Of a stretch of 20,590 bases of DNA, positions 14,256 through 20,590 are shown in pieces; within the stretch, counting starts at the first letter, position 1; every line of letters begins with the position of its first letter. The stretch comes from Candidatus Iainarchaeum sp. GTDB taxonomy: Archaea; Iainarchaeota; Iainarchaeia; Iainarchaeales; JAAZKV01. The notes under the pieces are model-generated. The model was given only the letters and a program-made list of their open reading frames with translations. It did not search any database and had not been told where the DNA came from. The stretch covers positions 1 through 20,590 of the forward strand of contig JABIDZ010000021.1 in NCBI GenBank assembly GCA_018651445.1. Reading direction: 5' to 3'. Both the position numbers and the translations under genes were made by a program.

Positions 14256-16883
14256 TTAGTTTTGTTTTTCTTTTAATGCTGCTTGGGCCGCTGCAAGTCT
14301 TGCGATAGGCACACGAAACGGCGAACAAGATACATTTGAAAGACCAATTCTGTGACAAAATTCTACAGAACTTGGTTCCCCTCCGTGTTCTCCACAAATA
14401 CCTATGTCAATATCAGCTTTTATCCCACGCGCTTTTACTACTGCCGCTTCCATTAGTTTTCCAACACCCTCTTGATCAATTGCTTGGAATGGGTCTCGCA
14501 AATAGATTCCTTTCTCAACATACGCGCCCAAAAATTTTCCAGCATCATCTCTTGAGAAACCACAAGTCATTTGCGTTAGATCATTTGTTCCAAACGAAAT
14601 AAAATCTGCAACGCTAGCAAATTCATCAGCAGTTAATGCTGCACGCGGAACTTCAAACATAGTCCCTATTTTGTAAGAACCTTCTTCGGCACCAACTTCA
14701 CCCGCAACTTTGTGAACTAATTCTTTAAGAATATTGAATTCTTTCACATTCCCAACTAACGGAACTTCAATTTCTGGTATTACCGTCATGCCTTTTGCTC
14801 GAACATTTTTTGCAGCTACTAGAATAGCTCGAACTTGCATTTCCATTATTTCAGGATAAACAAGCGCTAGTCTACAACCACGAAAACCAAGCATTGGATT
14901 GAACTCGTGCAAGCTTTCAATTGTTTCTTTTATCTTCGAAGCATCTACGCCTAAATCTTTTGCAAGTTCTTCTATGTGTTTATCTTCTTTTGGTAAGAAT
15001 TCGTGCAAAGGTGGATCTAGCATTCTAATTATTACTGGAAACCCATCCATTGCTTCAAAAATTCCTTCAAAGTCACTTACTTGAAATGGCTCAATTTTTG
15101 CTAACGCAGTTTGTCTTCCTACAACGTCTTTTGCAAGAATCATTTCTCTTACGGCTTTGATTCTTTCTGTATCAAAAAACATGTGTTCGGTCCTAACTAA
15201 ACCAATTCCTTCTGCACCAAATTCTCTTGCAAGTATCGCGTCTTTTGGAGTGTCAGCATTAGTTCGAACTTTCATTGTACGAAATTCATCAGCCCAAGCC
15301 ATTAGAGTTTCAAAGTCATCATCCATTTGCGGGTCAACAACACCCACTTCCCCAATAATTACTTCGCCAGTTGTTCCATTCAAAGAAATTATGTCTCCTT
15401 CTTTTACACTAACTTCCCCTACCATGAATTTCTTTTCTTTTTCATTAACCGTTATTTCTTCTGCACCTGCAACACAACATTTTCCCATCCCTCTTGCGAC
15501 AACTGCTGCGTGAGAAGTCATTCCACCTCTCGCAGTTAGGATTCCTTGTGCAGAATGCATCCCTTCAATGTCTTCGGGAGAAGTTTCAACTCGAACAAGA
15601 ATTACTTTTTCGCCTTCTTCTTCTTGTAGTTTAGCATCTTCTGCCGTGAAAACAACTTTTCCTACTGCCGCACCCGGCGAAGCAGGCAAAGCTTTTGTTA
15701 ACGCAGTATACTCTGCGTCCGGATCAAATTGTTTGTGCAATAATTGATCTAAAGCATTTGGATCAACCCTAAGAACAGCTTCTTCTTTTGTAATTAATCC
15801 TTCACTAACCATGTCAACCGCAATTTTTACTGCAGCTTTTCCAGTTCGCTTTCCTTTTCTTGTTTGTAATAAATAAAGTGTTTTGTTTTCGAACGTAAAT
15901 TCGAAGTCTTGCAAATCTTTGTAATGATTTTCGAGTGTATCATAAACTTCAACAAGTTCTGAGTAAACATCCGGTAAGATACCTTCCATTTCATCAATTT
16001 GTTTTGGGGTTCTTATTCCTGCAACAACATCTTCGCCTTGTGCATTAATTAAGAATTCACCATAATGCTCTTTTTCTCCAGTACTTGGATTTCTTGTGAA
16101 TGACACGCCTGTTCCACTCGCATCCCCCATGTTTCCAAATACCATTGCTTGAACATTTACTCCGGTCCCCGCATCATTTTTCAAATGATTAATTCTTCGA
16201 TATGATACTGCACGAGGAGTATTCCACGAACTAAATACTGCGCCGATCCCAAGTTTTAATTGTTCAAAAGCATCTTGTGGAAAATCTTTTCCTGCTTCTT
16301 CGCGCACTAACGCTTTATATTTTGGAACTAACTCTTTCAAATCATCTGCAGTTAAATCCGTATCAAGTTTTGCGCCTTTTGCTTCTTTTGTTTCATCTAA
16401 TATCTTTTCAAACAAAGCATGTTTCACATTCATTACAACATCTCCAAACATTGTTATAAATCTTCGATAAGAATCATAAGCTGCGCGCGGATTATTTGTT
16501 TTTTGTGCAAAAGATTCTACACTCACATCATTCATCCCTAAGTTTAGAACGGTATCCATCATTCCCGGCATTGATACATACGAGCCGCTTCGAACAGAAA
16601 CAAACATTGGGTTGTCTCCAGCGCCAAGTTGTTTTCCGAGTTTTTCTTCTAATTGTTTTAATTGTGTTCTTATTTCTTCTTCTAAACCTTGTGGCCAAAC
16701 TTCACCTAATTCATAATATGTGTTACAAGCTTTAGTTGTAATTGTAAAACCAGGAGGAACTGGCAAACCGTTTTCAGTCATTTCAGCTAATTGTGCTCCT
16801 TTGTTCCCTAAACGAAAAACCCATTCTTGTGTGTTCGCGCATTTTACTTCATCAAACGCATATACGTAATTTTCTTCACTCAC
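14256..16883 (-). CDS. ppdK: Pyruvate, phosphate dikinase
   Basis: About 875 residues, the usual full length. It interconverts pyruvate + ATP + Pi and PEP + AMP + PPi. The nucleotide-binding domain (SVRSGSYVSMPGMMDTVLNLG, NPSTGEKEHYGEF), the phosphohistidine domain with TARGGMTSHAAVVAR (catalytic His at about 458) and the C-terminal TIM barrel (RTEHMFF, GFRGCRL, SFGTNDLTQ, catalytic Cys about 830 in GICGEHGGEP) are intact. The start is GTG at 16883 with AAAGGAG 8 nt upstream; TTG at 16886 is the next option. It is preceded by a TATA-like CTTTATTAATC (about 16953-16963). In fermentative archaea it can work in glycolytic or gluconeogenic direction; direction is not decidable here. Confidence 0.97.
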   Translation of the reverse strand: MSEENYVYAFDEVKCANTQEWVFRLGNKGAQLAEMTENGLPVPPGFTITTKACNTYYELGEVWPQGLEEEIRTQLKQLEEKLGKQLGAGDNPMFVSVRSGSYVSMPGMMDTVLNLGMNDVSVESFAQKTNNPRAAYDSYRRFITMFGDVVMNVKHALFEKILDETKEAKGAKLDTDLTADDLKELVPKYKALVREEAGKDFPQDAFEQLKLGIGAVFSSWNTPRAVSYRRINHLKNDAGTGVNVQAMVFGNMGDASGTGVSFTRNPSTGEKEHYGEFLINAQGEDVVAGIRTPKQIDEMEGILPDVYSELVEVYDTLENHYKDLQDFEFTFENKTLYLLQTRKGKRTGKAAVKIAVDMVSEGLITKEEAVLRVDPNALDQLLHKQFDPDAEYTALTKALPASPGAAVGKVVFTAEDAKLQEEEGEKVILVRVETSPEDIEGMHSAQGILTARGGMTSHAAVVARGMGKCCVAGAEEITVNEKEKKFMVGEVSVKEGDIISLNGTTGEVIIGEVGVVDPQMDDDFETLMAWADEFRTMKVRTNADTPKDAILAREFGAEGIGLVRTEHMFFDTERIKAVREMILAKDVVGRQTALAKIEPFQVSDFEGIFEAMDGFPVIIRMLDPPLHEFLPKEDKHIEELAKDLGVDASKIKETIESLHEFNPMLGFRGCRLALVYPEIMEMQVRAILVAAKNVRAKGMTVIPEIEVPLVGNVKEFNILKELVHKVAGEVGAEEGSYKIGTMFEVPRAALTADEFASVADFISFGTNDLTQMTCGFSRDDAGKFLGAYVEKGIYLRDPFQAIDQEGVGKLMEAAVVKARGIKADIDIGICGEHGGEPSSVEFCHRIGLSNVSCSPFRVPIARLAAAQAALKEKQN

Positions 16884-16995
16884 CAAATCAACTCCTTTTA
16901 AAAATGCTAAAATTATGCACTTTTTTGCTCACCAAACTAAGAAAAGAAATAAAGATTAATAAAGCTAGGTTTGGCCTTACAAAAAAACTAGGAAA

Positions 16996-18069
16996 TTACT
17001 GTTTAGCACGGTTTGTTAGCTTGTCGTATGCACTATTCGAATACTTTATCAAGTAATTAAAGAAGAATGTAAAAATTGTTACTAGCACAATGCAAATAAT
17101 TAACCATTCCCAACTTTTACCCATAAAAGCAAATATGATTATGATGATTGGGTAATGAATTAAATACAAAGAATAGCTATAATCACTTAATGTGTTAAAG
17201 CACTTTGGCAATGCCAATTTAATCTTTGTAGTTAATAAACGATAAACTAGCCAAGACATACTTAAACCGATAAAAATGTCTTCGGGCAGGTCCGCATACC
17301 AAAAGCCCAGTACAAAATTTTTGTATAACACCCATAAAATGAATAATACACCTACGAGATCTAACGCATGCGCGCACACTTTCTTCCACATCGTGTTTAA
17401 ATCTAATCTTTTTCCGCCAAAATAAATCTTTGAGGTTACCGCACCCATTAGCCAGATTATAAAATAAAAGAAAACAAATAATATTGGGTTTGGAATATAG
17501 AAAACATATGCTAGTGTTCCGATAATTCCAATGATAAAACCAAGCCACAATCTTTTTTCAAATACAAGGAATAATAAATAACAAATAATGATTATCGCAA
17601 CAGTCATTATTGGTGTGTTAGAACCAACGGCACCATAAAGTGAACCATACAAGAACACCGTTGCAAAAAATGATTCAATAGTAAAAACTAGATTTGAATA
17701 GAATACCGGGAACAAATATCTTCCGATTGAATCAATTCCAAGTCCTATAAGAATCGCAAAGAAATACGGTAAATACACTTTTGTGAATCTTCTTTTCAAA
17801 AAATCTTTTTTATTTAGTTTTCGTTTCATTTGCGAGTACGCAACCCAAAAACCAGATAAGAAAATAAATAATACAACTGCTTGGTGACCAAAAACAAATA
17901 ACTGCATTATTACTGCTGCAACAATTGTTAATATTGCTCCGCCCGCAATTGCTTCACCAAGCGTAATCGGAACAAGAAAGAATTTTGCATGCCCTAAAAA
18001 AACTACTAGCGCAGCTAAACCTCTTAGCGCGTCAAGAAAAACTAGTCCTGGCTCCTTGCTTTTAGGCAT
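16996..18069 (-). CDS. Acyltransferase 3 family membrane protein (OafA/YrhL-like)
   Basis: 357 residues with about ten hydrophobic segments. The N-terminal LDALRGLAALVVFLGHA carries the family signature, including R16 and H27, the residue thought to be catalytic. Members move acetyl or other acyl groups onto envelope polysaccharides or lipids. There is no C-terminal SGNH domain, so this is the short, membrane-only form. A TATA box 26 nt upstream (18091-18100) indicates its own leaderless transcript. Together with the glycosyltransferase it suggests modification of surface glycans, but they are 4.6 kb apart and no operon link is seen. Confidence 0.9.
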   Translation of the reverse strand: MPKSKEPGLVFLDALRGLAALVVFLGHAKFFLVPITLGEAIAGGAILTIVAAVIMQLFVFGHQAVVLFIFLSGFWVAYSQMKRKLNKKDFLKRRFTKVYLPYFFAILIGLGIDSIGRYLFPVFYSNLVFTIESFFATVFLYGSLYGAVGSNTPIMTVAIIIICYLLFLVFEKRLWLGFIIGIIGTLAYVFYIPNPILFVFFYFIIWLMGAVTSKIYFGGKRLDLNTMWKKVCAHALDLVGVLFILWVLYKNFVLGFWYADLPEDIFIGLSMSWLVYRLLTTKIKLALPKCFNTLSDYSYSLYLIHYPIIIIIFAFMGKSWEWLIICIVLVTIFTFFFNYLIKYSNSAYDKLTNRAKQ

Positions 18070-18090
18070 ACAAAAAGAAAGATTTTAGAG

Positions 18091-18100
18091 TTTATAAAAT
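18091..18100 (-). promoter_or_regulatory. TATA box for the acyltransferase
   Basis: ATTTTATAAA on the minus strand is centred 26 nt before the ATG at 18069. Confidence 0.6.
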
Positions 18101-18122
18101 TAGCTTTCGATTAGATTTTACT

Positions 18123-18704
18123 TTATTTCTCAACTTTGAACATTTTTCCGTGTCCCGGAATAATATAGTCTGCCTTTGCGAGAATTAGTTCTCTGCTTTT
18201 TCTCAAAGCGTCTTTGTCTTTAACAAAAGGGTCTTCTAATGACAACAAACCCTCTTTATCCGTTTTTTGTTTACCATCTTCCCACCACCACAGGTCTTCA
18301 GCGATAGCAATTATCCCATGATCTGTTTTTATTAGTGGAGTTACTTGTTCGTACGCATGCCCTGGCGTTTCAATTAATTCTATCTCTGTGCCAGGAATTT
18401 TTCCTTTAAACTCAAATTCTTTGTCTCCGCGATAAATAATATCTCCGTCAAGAATATCTTTTCCTGGAAATAATCGAATATTAATTATATGATCAGGGTG
18501 ATAATGTGTTAAAAAAATCATATCAATATCATTAGGTGTCAAACCTTCTTTTTTTAAAGCAGATAAAAGTAGTTCTTCATTACAACCAGGATCAACAATT
18601 ATTTTCTTATCCGAATCTTTAATTAGAACTGCAGAAGAACTTGCTTCATAATATCCTTCTTTTTCTCTAGCATATCCTTCAATTAAAACTTTTACTTCTG
18701 CCAT
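18123..18704 (-). CDS. MBL-fold metallo-hydrolase
   Basis: 193 residues from the ATG at 18704, chosen over the in-frame GTG at 18713 because that GTG is part of the GTGAT ribosome binding site (18709-18713) 4 nt before ATG. All metal ligands of the metallo-beta-lactamase fold are present: THYHPDH (H67, H69, D71, H72), H116 in TPGHA, D137 and H185 in IIPGHG. The compact size and sequence around GLTPNDIDMIFLTHYHPDH resemble the glyoxalase II/MBLAC1-like branch; RNA-processing members are usually larger. The gene starts 14 bases after tRNA-Leu on the same strand with no TATA box between, so it is probably made from the tRNA transcript. Confidence 0.9.
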   Translation of the reverse strand: MAEVKVLIEGYAREKEGYYEASSSAVLIKDSDKKIIVDPGCNEELLLSALKKEGLTPNDIDMIFLTHYHPDHIINIRLFPGKDILDGDIIYRGDKEFEFKGKIPGTEIELIETPGHAYEQVTPLIKTDHGIIAIAEDLWWWEDGKQKTDKEGLLSLEDPFVKDKDALRKSRELILAKADYIIPGHGKMFKVEK

Positions 18705-18718
18705 AAAAATCACTAAAG

Positions 18719-18801
18719 TGCAGGATGGCGGACTCGAACCGCCGAAGCCACTAAGGCATCAGGTCCTAAACCTGACCGAATTGCCGCTATCGGAATCCTG
18801 C
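18719..18801 (-). tRNA. tRNA-Leu (anticodon UAG)
   Basis: The minus strand folds as a class II tRNA: acceptor GCAGGAT/ATCCTGC (7 bp) with discriminator A, D stem CGA/TCG with A14, GG18-19 and A21, anticodon stem TCAGG/CCTGA with loop TTTAGGA (anticodon TAG), variable arm GCC-TTAGT-GGC, and T arm GGCGG-TTCGAGT-CCGCC. No 3' CCA is encoded and no intron is present. Class II variable arm, A73 and anticodon agree on leucine (CUA codons). Its first 15 bases overlap the 3' end of the LAGLIDADG gene on the same strand. Confidence 0.95.
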
Positions 18802-19872
18802 AATTTCATTGATGGCTTTTAGCCTACCTTTTGTTTTTGGTAAGTAATGTTGAGATAGGAGTCTTTTTAAAGTTTTTACCTCCTTTTTTGGAATCCTAAA
18901 ATCAGTTTGAGGATACTTATCCTTGATGAGATATGTTCCGCCTTCATTAGCTGTAATCCCCACCGAATCAAATAACATGACTAAATCTTCAACAAACTTT
19001 TGGCTTCTGAAAGTACACCCAAGGCTACCGCTATGCTTTCCAATATCACTATCAATTAATCCAGCAATAAACGCTATTTGTAAATCAATGTTTGCTTCAA
19101 AAAACAACTTTGGAACTCTTGCTTTTATTGCTTTCTTTCCAGAATGCATTTTAATAACATTTGTGAAAAATCTGTATATTGCTTTATTTTTGATTTCTAA
19201 CTCAATATAGTTACCTCGATCTCTTAGATACCAATGCCCCTTTTCAAACAATTGTTTAAACATATTCGTAATTTTCATTGTGATAAACTCTTTGTCTCCA
19301 CTAGTTATAGTTGTCTTATATTCGAAATTATTATCTCGAGGCCTATAACTATTTGGTAAACAACCATCTCCCAGAACTAACCCGGATAAGTAAGCCAAAT
19401 CTTTCGTTGGTTTCTTTGGAATTTTGATAATATCTCTTGTTGTACTAGAAACATATTGAACATTTACAAATATTTCATCAACTTCTTTTTCACAACCAAG
19501 ATCTCTGAGCTTTTCAATCGCAATCATTGGAGGAGAAGCCCGGCCTGTAATCCAATCCTTAATTGCACTTTTCGAAATTTGGTAAGGAATTATTTCAGTC
19601 CACTTTTCCTTCCACCTAATACCTATATTTTTTTTTAATTTTGTATTTATTACAGCTAATTTCTTATTCAACCAAATAGCTTGTTGATAAGCTTCTAACA
19701 TTTCTTTTCTTGGCTTATCAACATACCTATGTAAGACACCATATACTCGAAGACATTTACGTAAATTGTCGTCTCTTTCAGGATCATGCAACTCAAACAA
19801 ATCAAACTCCATGAAAGAATTGTTTTTCTTTTGCTTATAATCATTCTGGAAGTTCAATGCCGGCGGTTTCAT
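18787..19872 (-). CDS. LAGLIDADG endonuclease-like protein with N-terminal HTH, ending inside tRNA-Leu
   Basis: 361 residues from the ATG at 19872 (frame is open to a TTG at 19893). Two LAGLIDADG helices are visible: LSGLVLGDG (162-170, catalytic D169) and FIAGLIDSD (268-276, D276), about 105 residues apart, as expected for a monomeric double-motif homing enzyme. The N-terminal third is helical with a helix-turn-helix-like SKSAIKDWITGRASPP (about 101-116). No intein splice motifs are present. Its start overlaps the stop of a 46-aa ORF as ATGA, implying coupled translation. The last four codons (AGFR) and the TAG stop are nucleotides 1-15 of tRNA-Leu. DNA cleavage or RNA maturase activity are both possible; target unknown. 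Confidence 0.88.
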   Translation of the reverse strand: MKPPALNFQNDYKQKKNNSFMEFDLFELHDPERDDNLRKCLRVYGVLHRYVDKPRKEMLEAYQQAIWLNKKLAVINTKLKKNIGIRWKEKWTEIIPYQISKSAIKDWITGRASPPMIAIEKLRDLGCEKEVDEIFVNVQYVSSTTRDIIKIPKKPTKDLAYLSGLVLGDGCLPNSYRPRDNNFEYKTTITSGDKEFITMKITNMFKQLFEKGHWYLRDRGNYIELEIKNKAIYRFFTNVIKMHSGKKAIKARVPKLFFEANIDLQIAFIAGLIDSDIGKHSGSLGCTFRSQKFVEDLVMLFDSVGITANEGGTYLIKDKYPQTDFRIPKKEVKTLKRLLSQHYLPKTKGRLKAINEIAGFR

Positions 19873-20009
19873 TCGAAACCACCTTGACAACAATTTTCAA
19901 AGATCCAAAGATCACGACCATCTAGCAAATCGAGATCGATTTCAGCCATCTCCATTACATACTTAATTTCACTCCAACTAGGTGGAGAAGTATTCATTGA
20001 AAAAACCAT
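19869..20009 (-). CDS. 46-residue acidic ORF coupled to the LAGLIDADG gene
   Basis: Supported by a full-consensus Shine-Dalgarno site GGAGGTGAT 4 nt before its ATG, the strongest in the window, and by the ATGA overlap with the downstream start. The product runs MVFSMNTSPPSWSEIKYVME and ends ENCCQGGFE; it has nine acidic and two basic residues, one adjacent Cys pair and two Trp, and no signal or membrane segment. No family is recognised. It may be a small regulator of, or partner for, the LAGLIDADG protein, or simply a leader ORF that delivers ribosomes to it. Codon use is sensible, but 46 codons are too few to prove a gene. Confidence 0.6.
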   Translation of the reverse strand: MVFSMNTSPPSWSEIKYVMEMAEIDLDLLDGRDLWIFENCCQGGFE

Positions 20010-20013
20010 TCTA

Positions 20014-20022
20014 ATCACCTCC
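20014..20022 (-). promoter_or_regulatory. Full-consensus Shine-Dalgarno site for the 46-aa ORF
   Basis: GGAGGTGAT, complementary to the whole conserved 3' tail of archaeal 16S rRNA, lies 4 nt before the ATG at 20009. Other starts in the window use only GTGAT. Its GGAGG half is paired in the hairpin at 20018-20148. Confidence 0.8.
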
Positions 20023-20148
20023 TTTTTAGAAAGAAGAATTTTTTCTTGGACGACTCTGCTGCTTTTGGAAGTATTAAACTCTTTTTCAACAGGAAAAGAT
20101 TTAAACTGAGAAAAGCAGAGACCAAGGAAAAAATTCTAAAAAAGGAGG
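20018..20148 (-). promoter_or_regulatory. 131-nt imperfect hairpin in the leader of the 46-aa ORF/LAGLIDADG unit
   Basis: Arms 20018-20087 and 20092-20148 pair in blocks: CCTCC with GGAGG plus five A-T pairs at the base, GAATTTTTT with AAAAAATTC, CTTGG with CCAAG, CTGC/CTTTT-type blocks with AAAAGCAG, ATTAAA with TTTAAA-type blocks, and an apical 7-bp helix CTTTTTC/GGAAAAG (one G-T pair) around AACA. Bulges of 1-7 nt separate the blocks. In the minus-strand RNA the base helix contains the Shine-Dalgarno GGAGG, so folding would hide it. Confidence 0.65.
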
Positions 20149-20176
20149 AAAATAAAACTAACTTTGAACCAATTTC

Positions 20177-20186
20177 GTTTAAATAG
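20177..20186. promoter_or_regulatory. TATA element usable in both directions
   Basis: GTTTAAATAG is centred 26 nt before the plus-strand ATG at 20207. Read on the minus strand (CTATTTAAAC) it predicts a start near 20155, just before the 131-nt hairpin. A second GTTTAAAT lies at 20194-20201. Confidence 0.5.
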
Positions 20187-20206
20187 AAAACTTGTTTAAA
20201 TCGAAT

Positions 20207-20554
20207 ATGCAACTTGATGATGTCATAGAATTTATTACACTAATTCCGCAACTACTAATCATCGGCATCGGCTTTTATATTGCAATAATCCTTGCGGTTA
20301 CATTAAGTTCCAATTTTGGAATAATTACAGGAGTAGTATATCTTCTAAAAGTTCTATATGGATTTGTTAACGATGACTTCAATGCAACATTAAATAACTT
20401 AGCACAATGGGCCGGAATTGCTGCAGTAAAGTCGACTCTGTTTGGTGTAGCAATTGCTTTCTTCATAACCAATCTACAAAATCCCTTAACACTAGTTATC
20501 GGATTAATCATCATTGGCACAGCCTATCTCGAAATAAGTAACTATAAAAAATAA
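20207..20554 (+). CDS. Small multi-pass membrane protein, unknown function
   Basis: 115 residues from the ATG at 20207; an upstream in-frame TTG at 20192 would start before the expected leaderless transcript start. Four hydrophobic segments are visible (about 9-32, 38-55, 70-90 and 94-111), with a short basic C-terminus SNYKK. The N-terminus MQLDDVIEF is acidic and probably faces the outside or interface. No family is recognised. It is divergent from the LAGLIDADG unit. Confidence 0.65.
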   Translation: MQLDDVIEFITLIPQLLIIGIGFYIAIILAVTLSSNFGIITGVVYLLKVLYGFVNDDFNATLNNLAQWAGIAAVKSTLFGVAIAFFITNLQNPLTLVIGLIIIGTAYLEISNYKK

Positions 20555-20563
20555 AATCAGCTA

Positions 20564-20590
20564 AGGGTTTGACCGCTTCCCTACCCGTGC
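20564..20590 (-). other. tRNA 5'-half-like sequence at the window edge
   Basis: On the minus strand the last bases read as a seven-base acceptor strand GCACGGG, TA at positions 8-9, and a D arm with stem GGG/CCC and loop AAGCGGTCAAA (A14, GG, A21 in place). After the D stem no anticodon stem-loop with U33 forms, and the sequence enters the end of the plus-strand gene. It could be a tRNA remnant, a half gene, or chance; the missing right flank prevents a decision. Confidence 0.3.

Noticed and set aside
15157..15513. 118-residue plus-strand ORF antisense to ppdK.
   Set aside because: It is a frame shadow of the strongly conserved ppdK; low-complexity Ser/Pro/Thr composition and no start signals.
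16892..16936. A 14-codon GTG-started ORF in the ppdK leader (MSKKVHNFSIFKRS) ending in the ppdK ribosome binding site.
   Set aside because: It lacks a convincing ribosome binding site of its own and uses GTG; it is short enough to occur by chance, so it is not listed as a gene.
18787..19872. Intein or group I intron origin for the LAGLIDADG protein.
   Set aside because: No N-terminal Cys/Ser splice block, no C-terminal His-Asn, no interrupted host gene on either side, and the adjacent tRNA is continuous without an intron.
20018..20148. MITE or insertion-sequence terminal inverted repeats.
   Set aside because: No flanking target duplication or transposase is visible, and the arms pair through to a short apical loop, which fits an RNA hairpin better; kept only as an alternative.
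20015..20212. 65-residue minus-strand ORF across the 131-nt hairpin.
   Set aside because: Its start lies upstream of the likely promoter, it has no ribosome binding site, and the composition (runs of Phe, Leu, Ser, Lys) is that of a translated AT-rich repeat.

Overview
The window looks like chromosomal DNA of an AT-rich archaeon, probably a small-genome DPANN-type lineage (Woesearchaeota/Pacearchaeota-like). That placement is inferred from gene content and was not tested. The evidence is an archaeal-type valyl-tRNA synthetase, a DRG-like GTPase with a C-terminal TGS domain, an archaeal HemK2/Mtq2-like methyltransferase, TATA boxes about 26 nt before many start codons (leaderless genes), and Shine-Dalgarno sites of the form GTGAT placed 3-4 nt before ATG inside operons.

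Layout. Plus strand 1-5008: 3' part of valS, a small basic protein with a Tat-like N-terminus, and two overlapping genes for single-pass surface proteins. Minus strand 8277-5014: PLD-family nuclease, HemK-type methyltransferase, a basic protein of unknown function, TGS GTPase and GNAT acetyltransferase. Plus strand 8345-10083: TatD-like nuclease, a membrane-anchored coiled-coil protein behind a two-hairpin leader, and a YkgJ-type cysteine-cluster protein. Minus strand 13573-10084: HAD phosphatase, MazG-like pyrophosphohydrolase, GT4 glycosyltransferase and exonuclease III. A J-domain protein (13663-14202) is divergent from the HAD gene and convergent with ppdK. Minus strand 20009-14256: a 46-aa ORF, a LAGLIDADG protein, tRNA-Leu(UAG), an MBL-fold hydrolase, an acyltransferase-3 protein and pyruvate phosphate dikinase. 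The right end holds a small multi-pass membrane protein (plus strand) and a tRNA-5'-half-like sequence. No stretch over 300 bases lacks a gene.

The most unusual region is 18704-20186. A promoter-proximal 131-nt imperfect hairpin could hide the Shine-Dalgarno site of a 46-aa acidic ORF. That ORF's stop overlaps the start of a LAGLIDADG/HTH protein (ATGA). The LAGLIDADG ORF ends inside tRNA-Leu: its stop codon is tRNA nucleotides 13-15. The MBL gene begins 14 nt after the tRNA with its own Shine-Dalgarno site. If this is one transcript, excising the tRNA would remove the stop codon of the endonuclease mRNA and create the 5' end of the MBL mRNA. This arrangement is read directly from the bases; its regulatory meaning is inference.

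Most other genes are housekeeping: translation (valS, hemK2, TGS GTPase, tRNA), DNA repair (xth, tatD), nucleotide clean-up (mazG), pyruvate/PEP metabolism (ppdK) and envelope (surface proteins, glycosyltransferase, acyltransferase).
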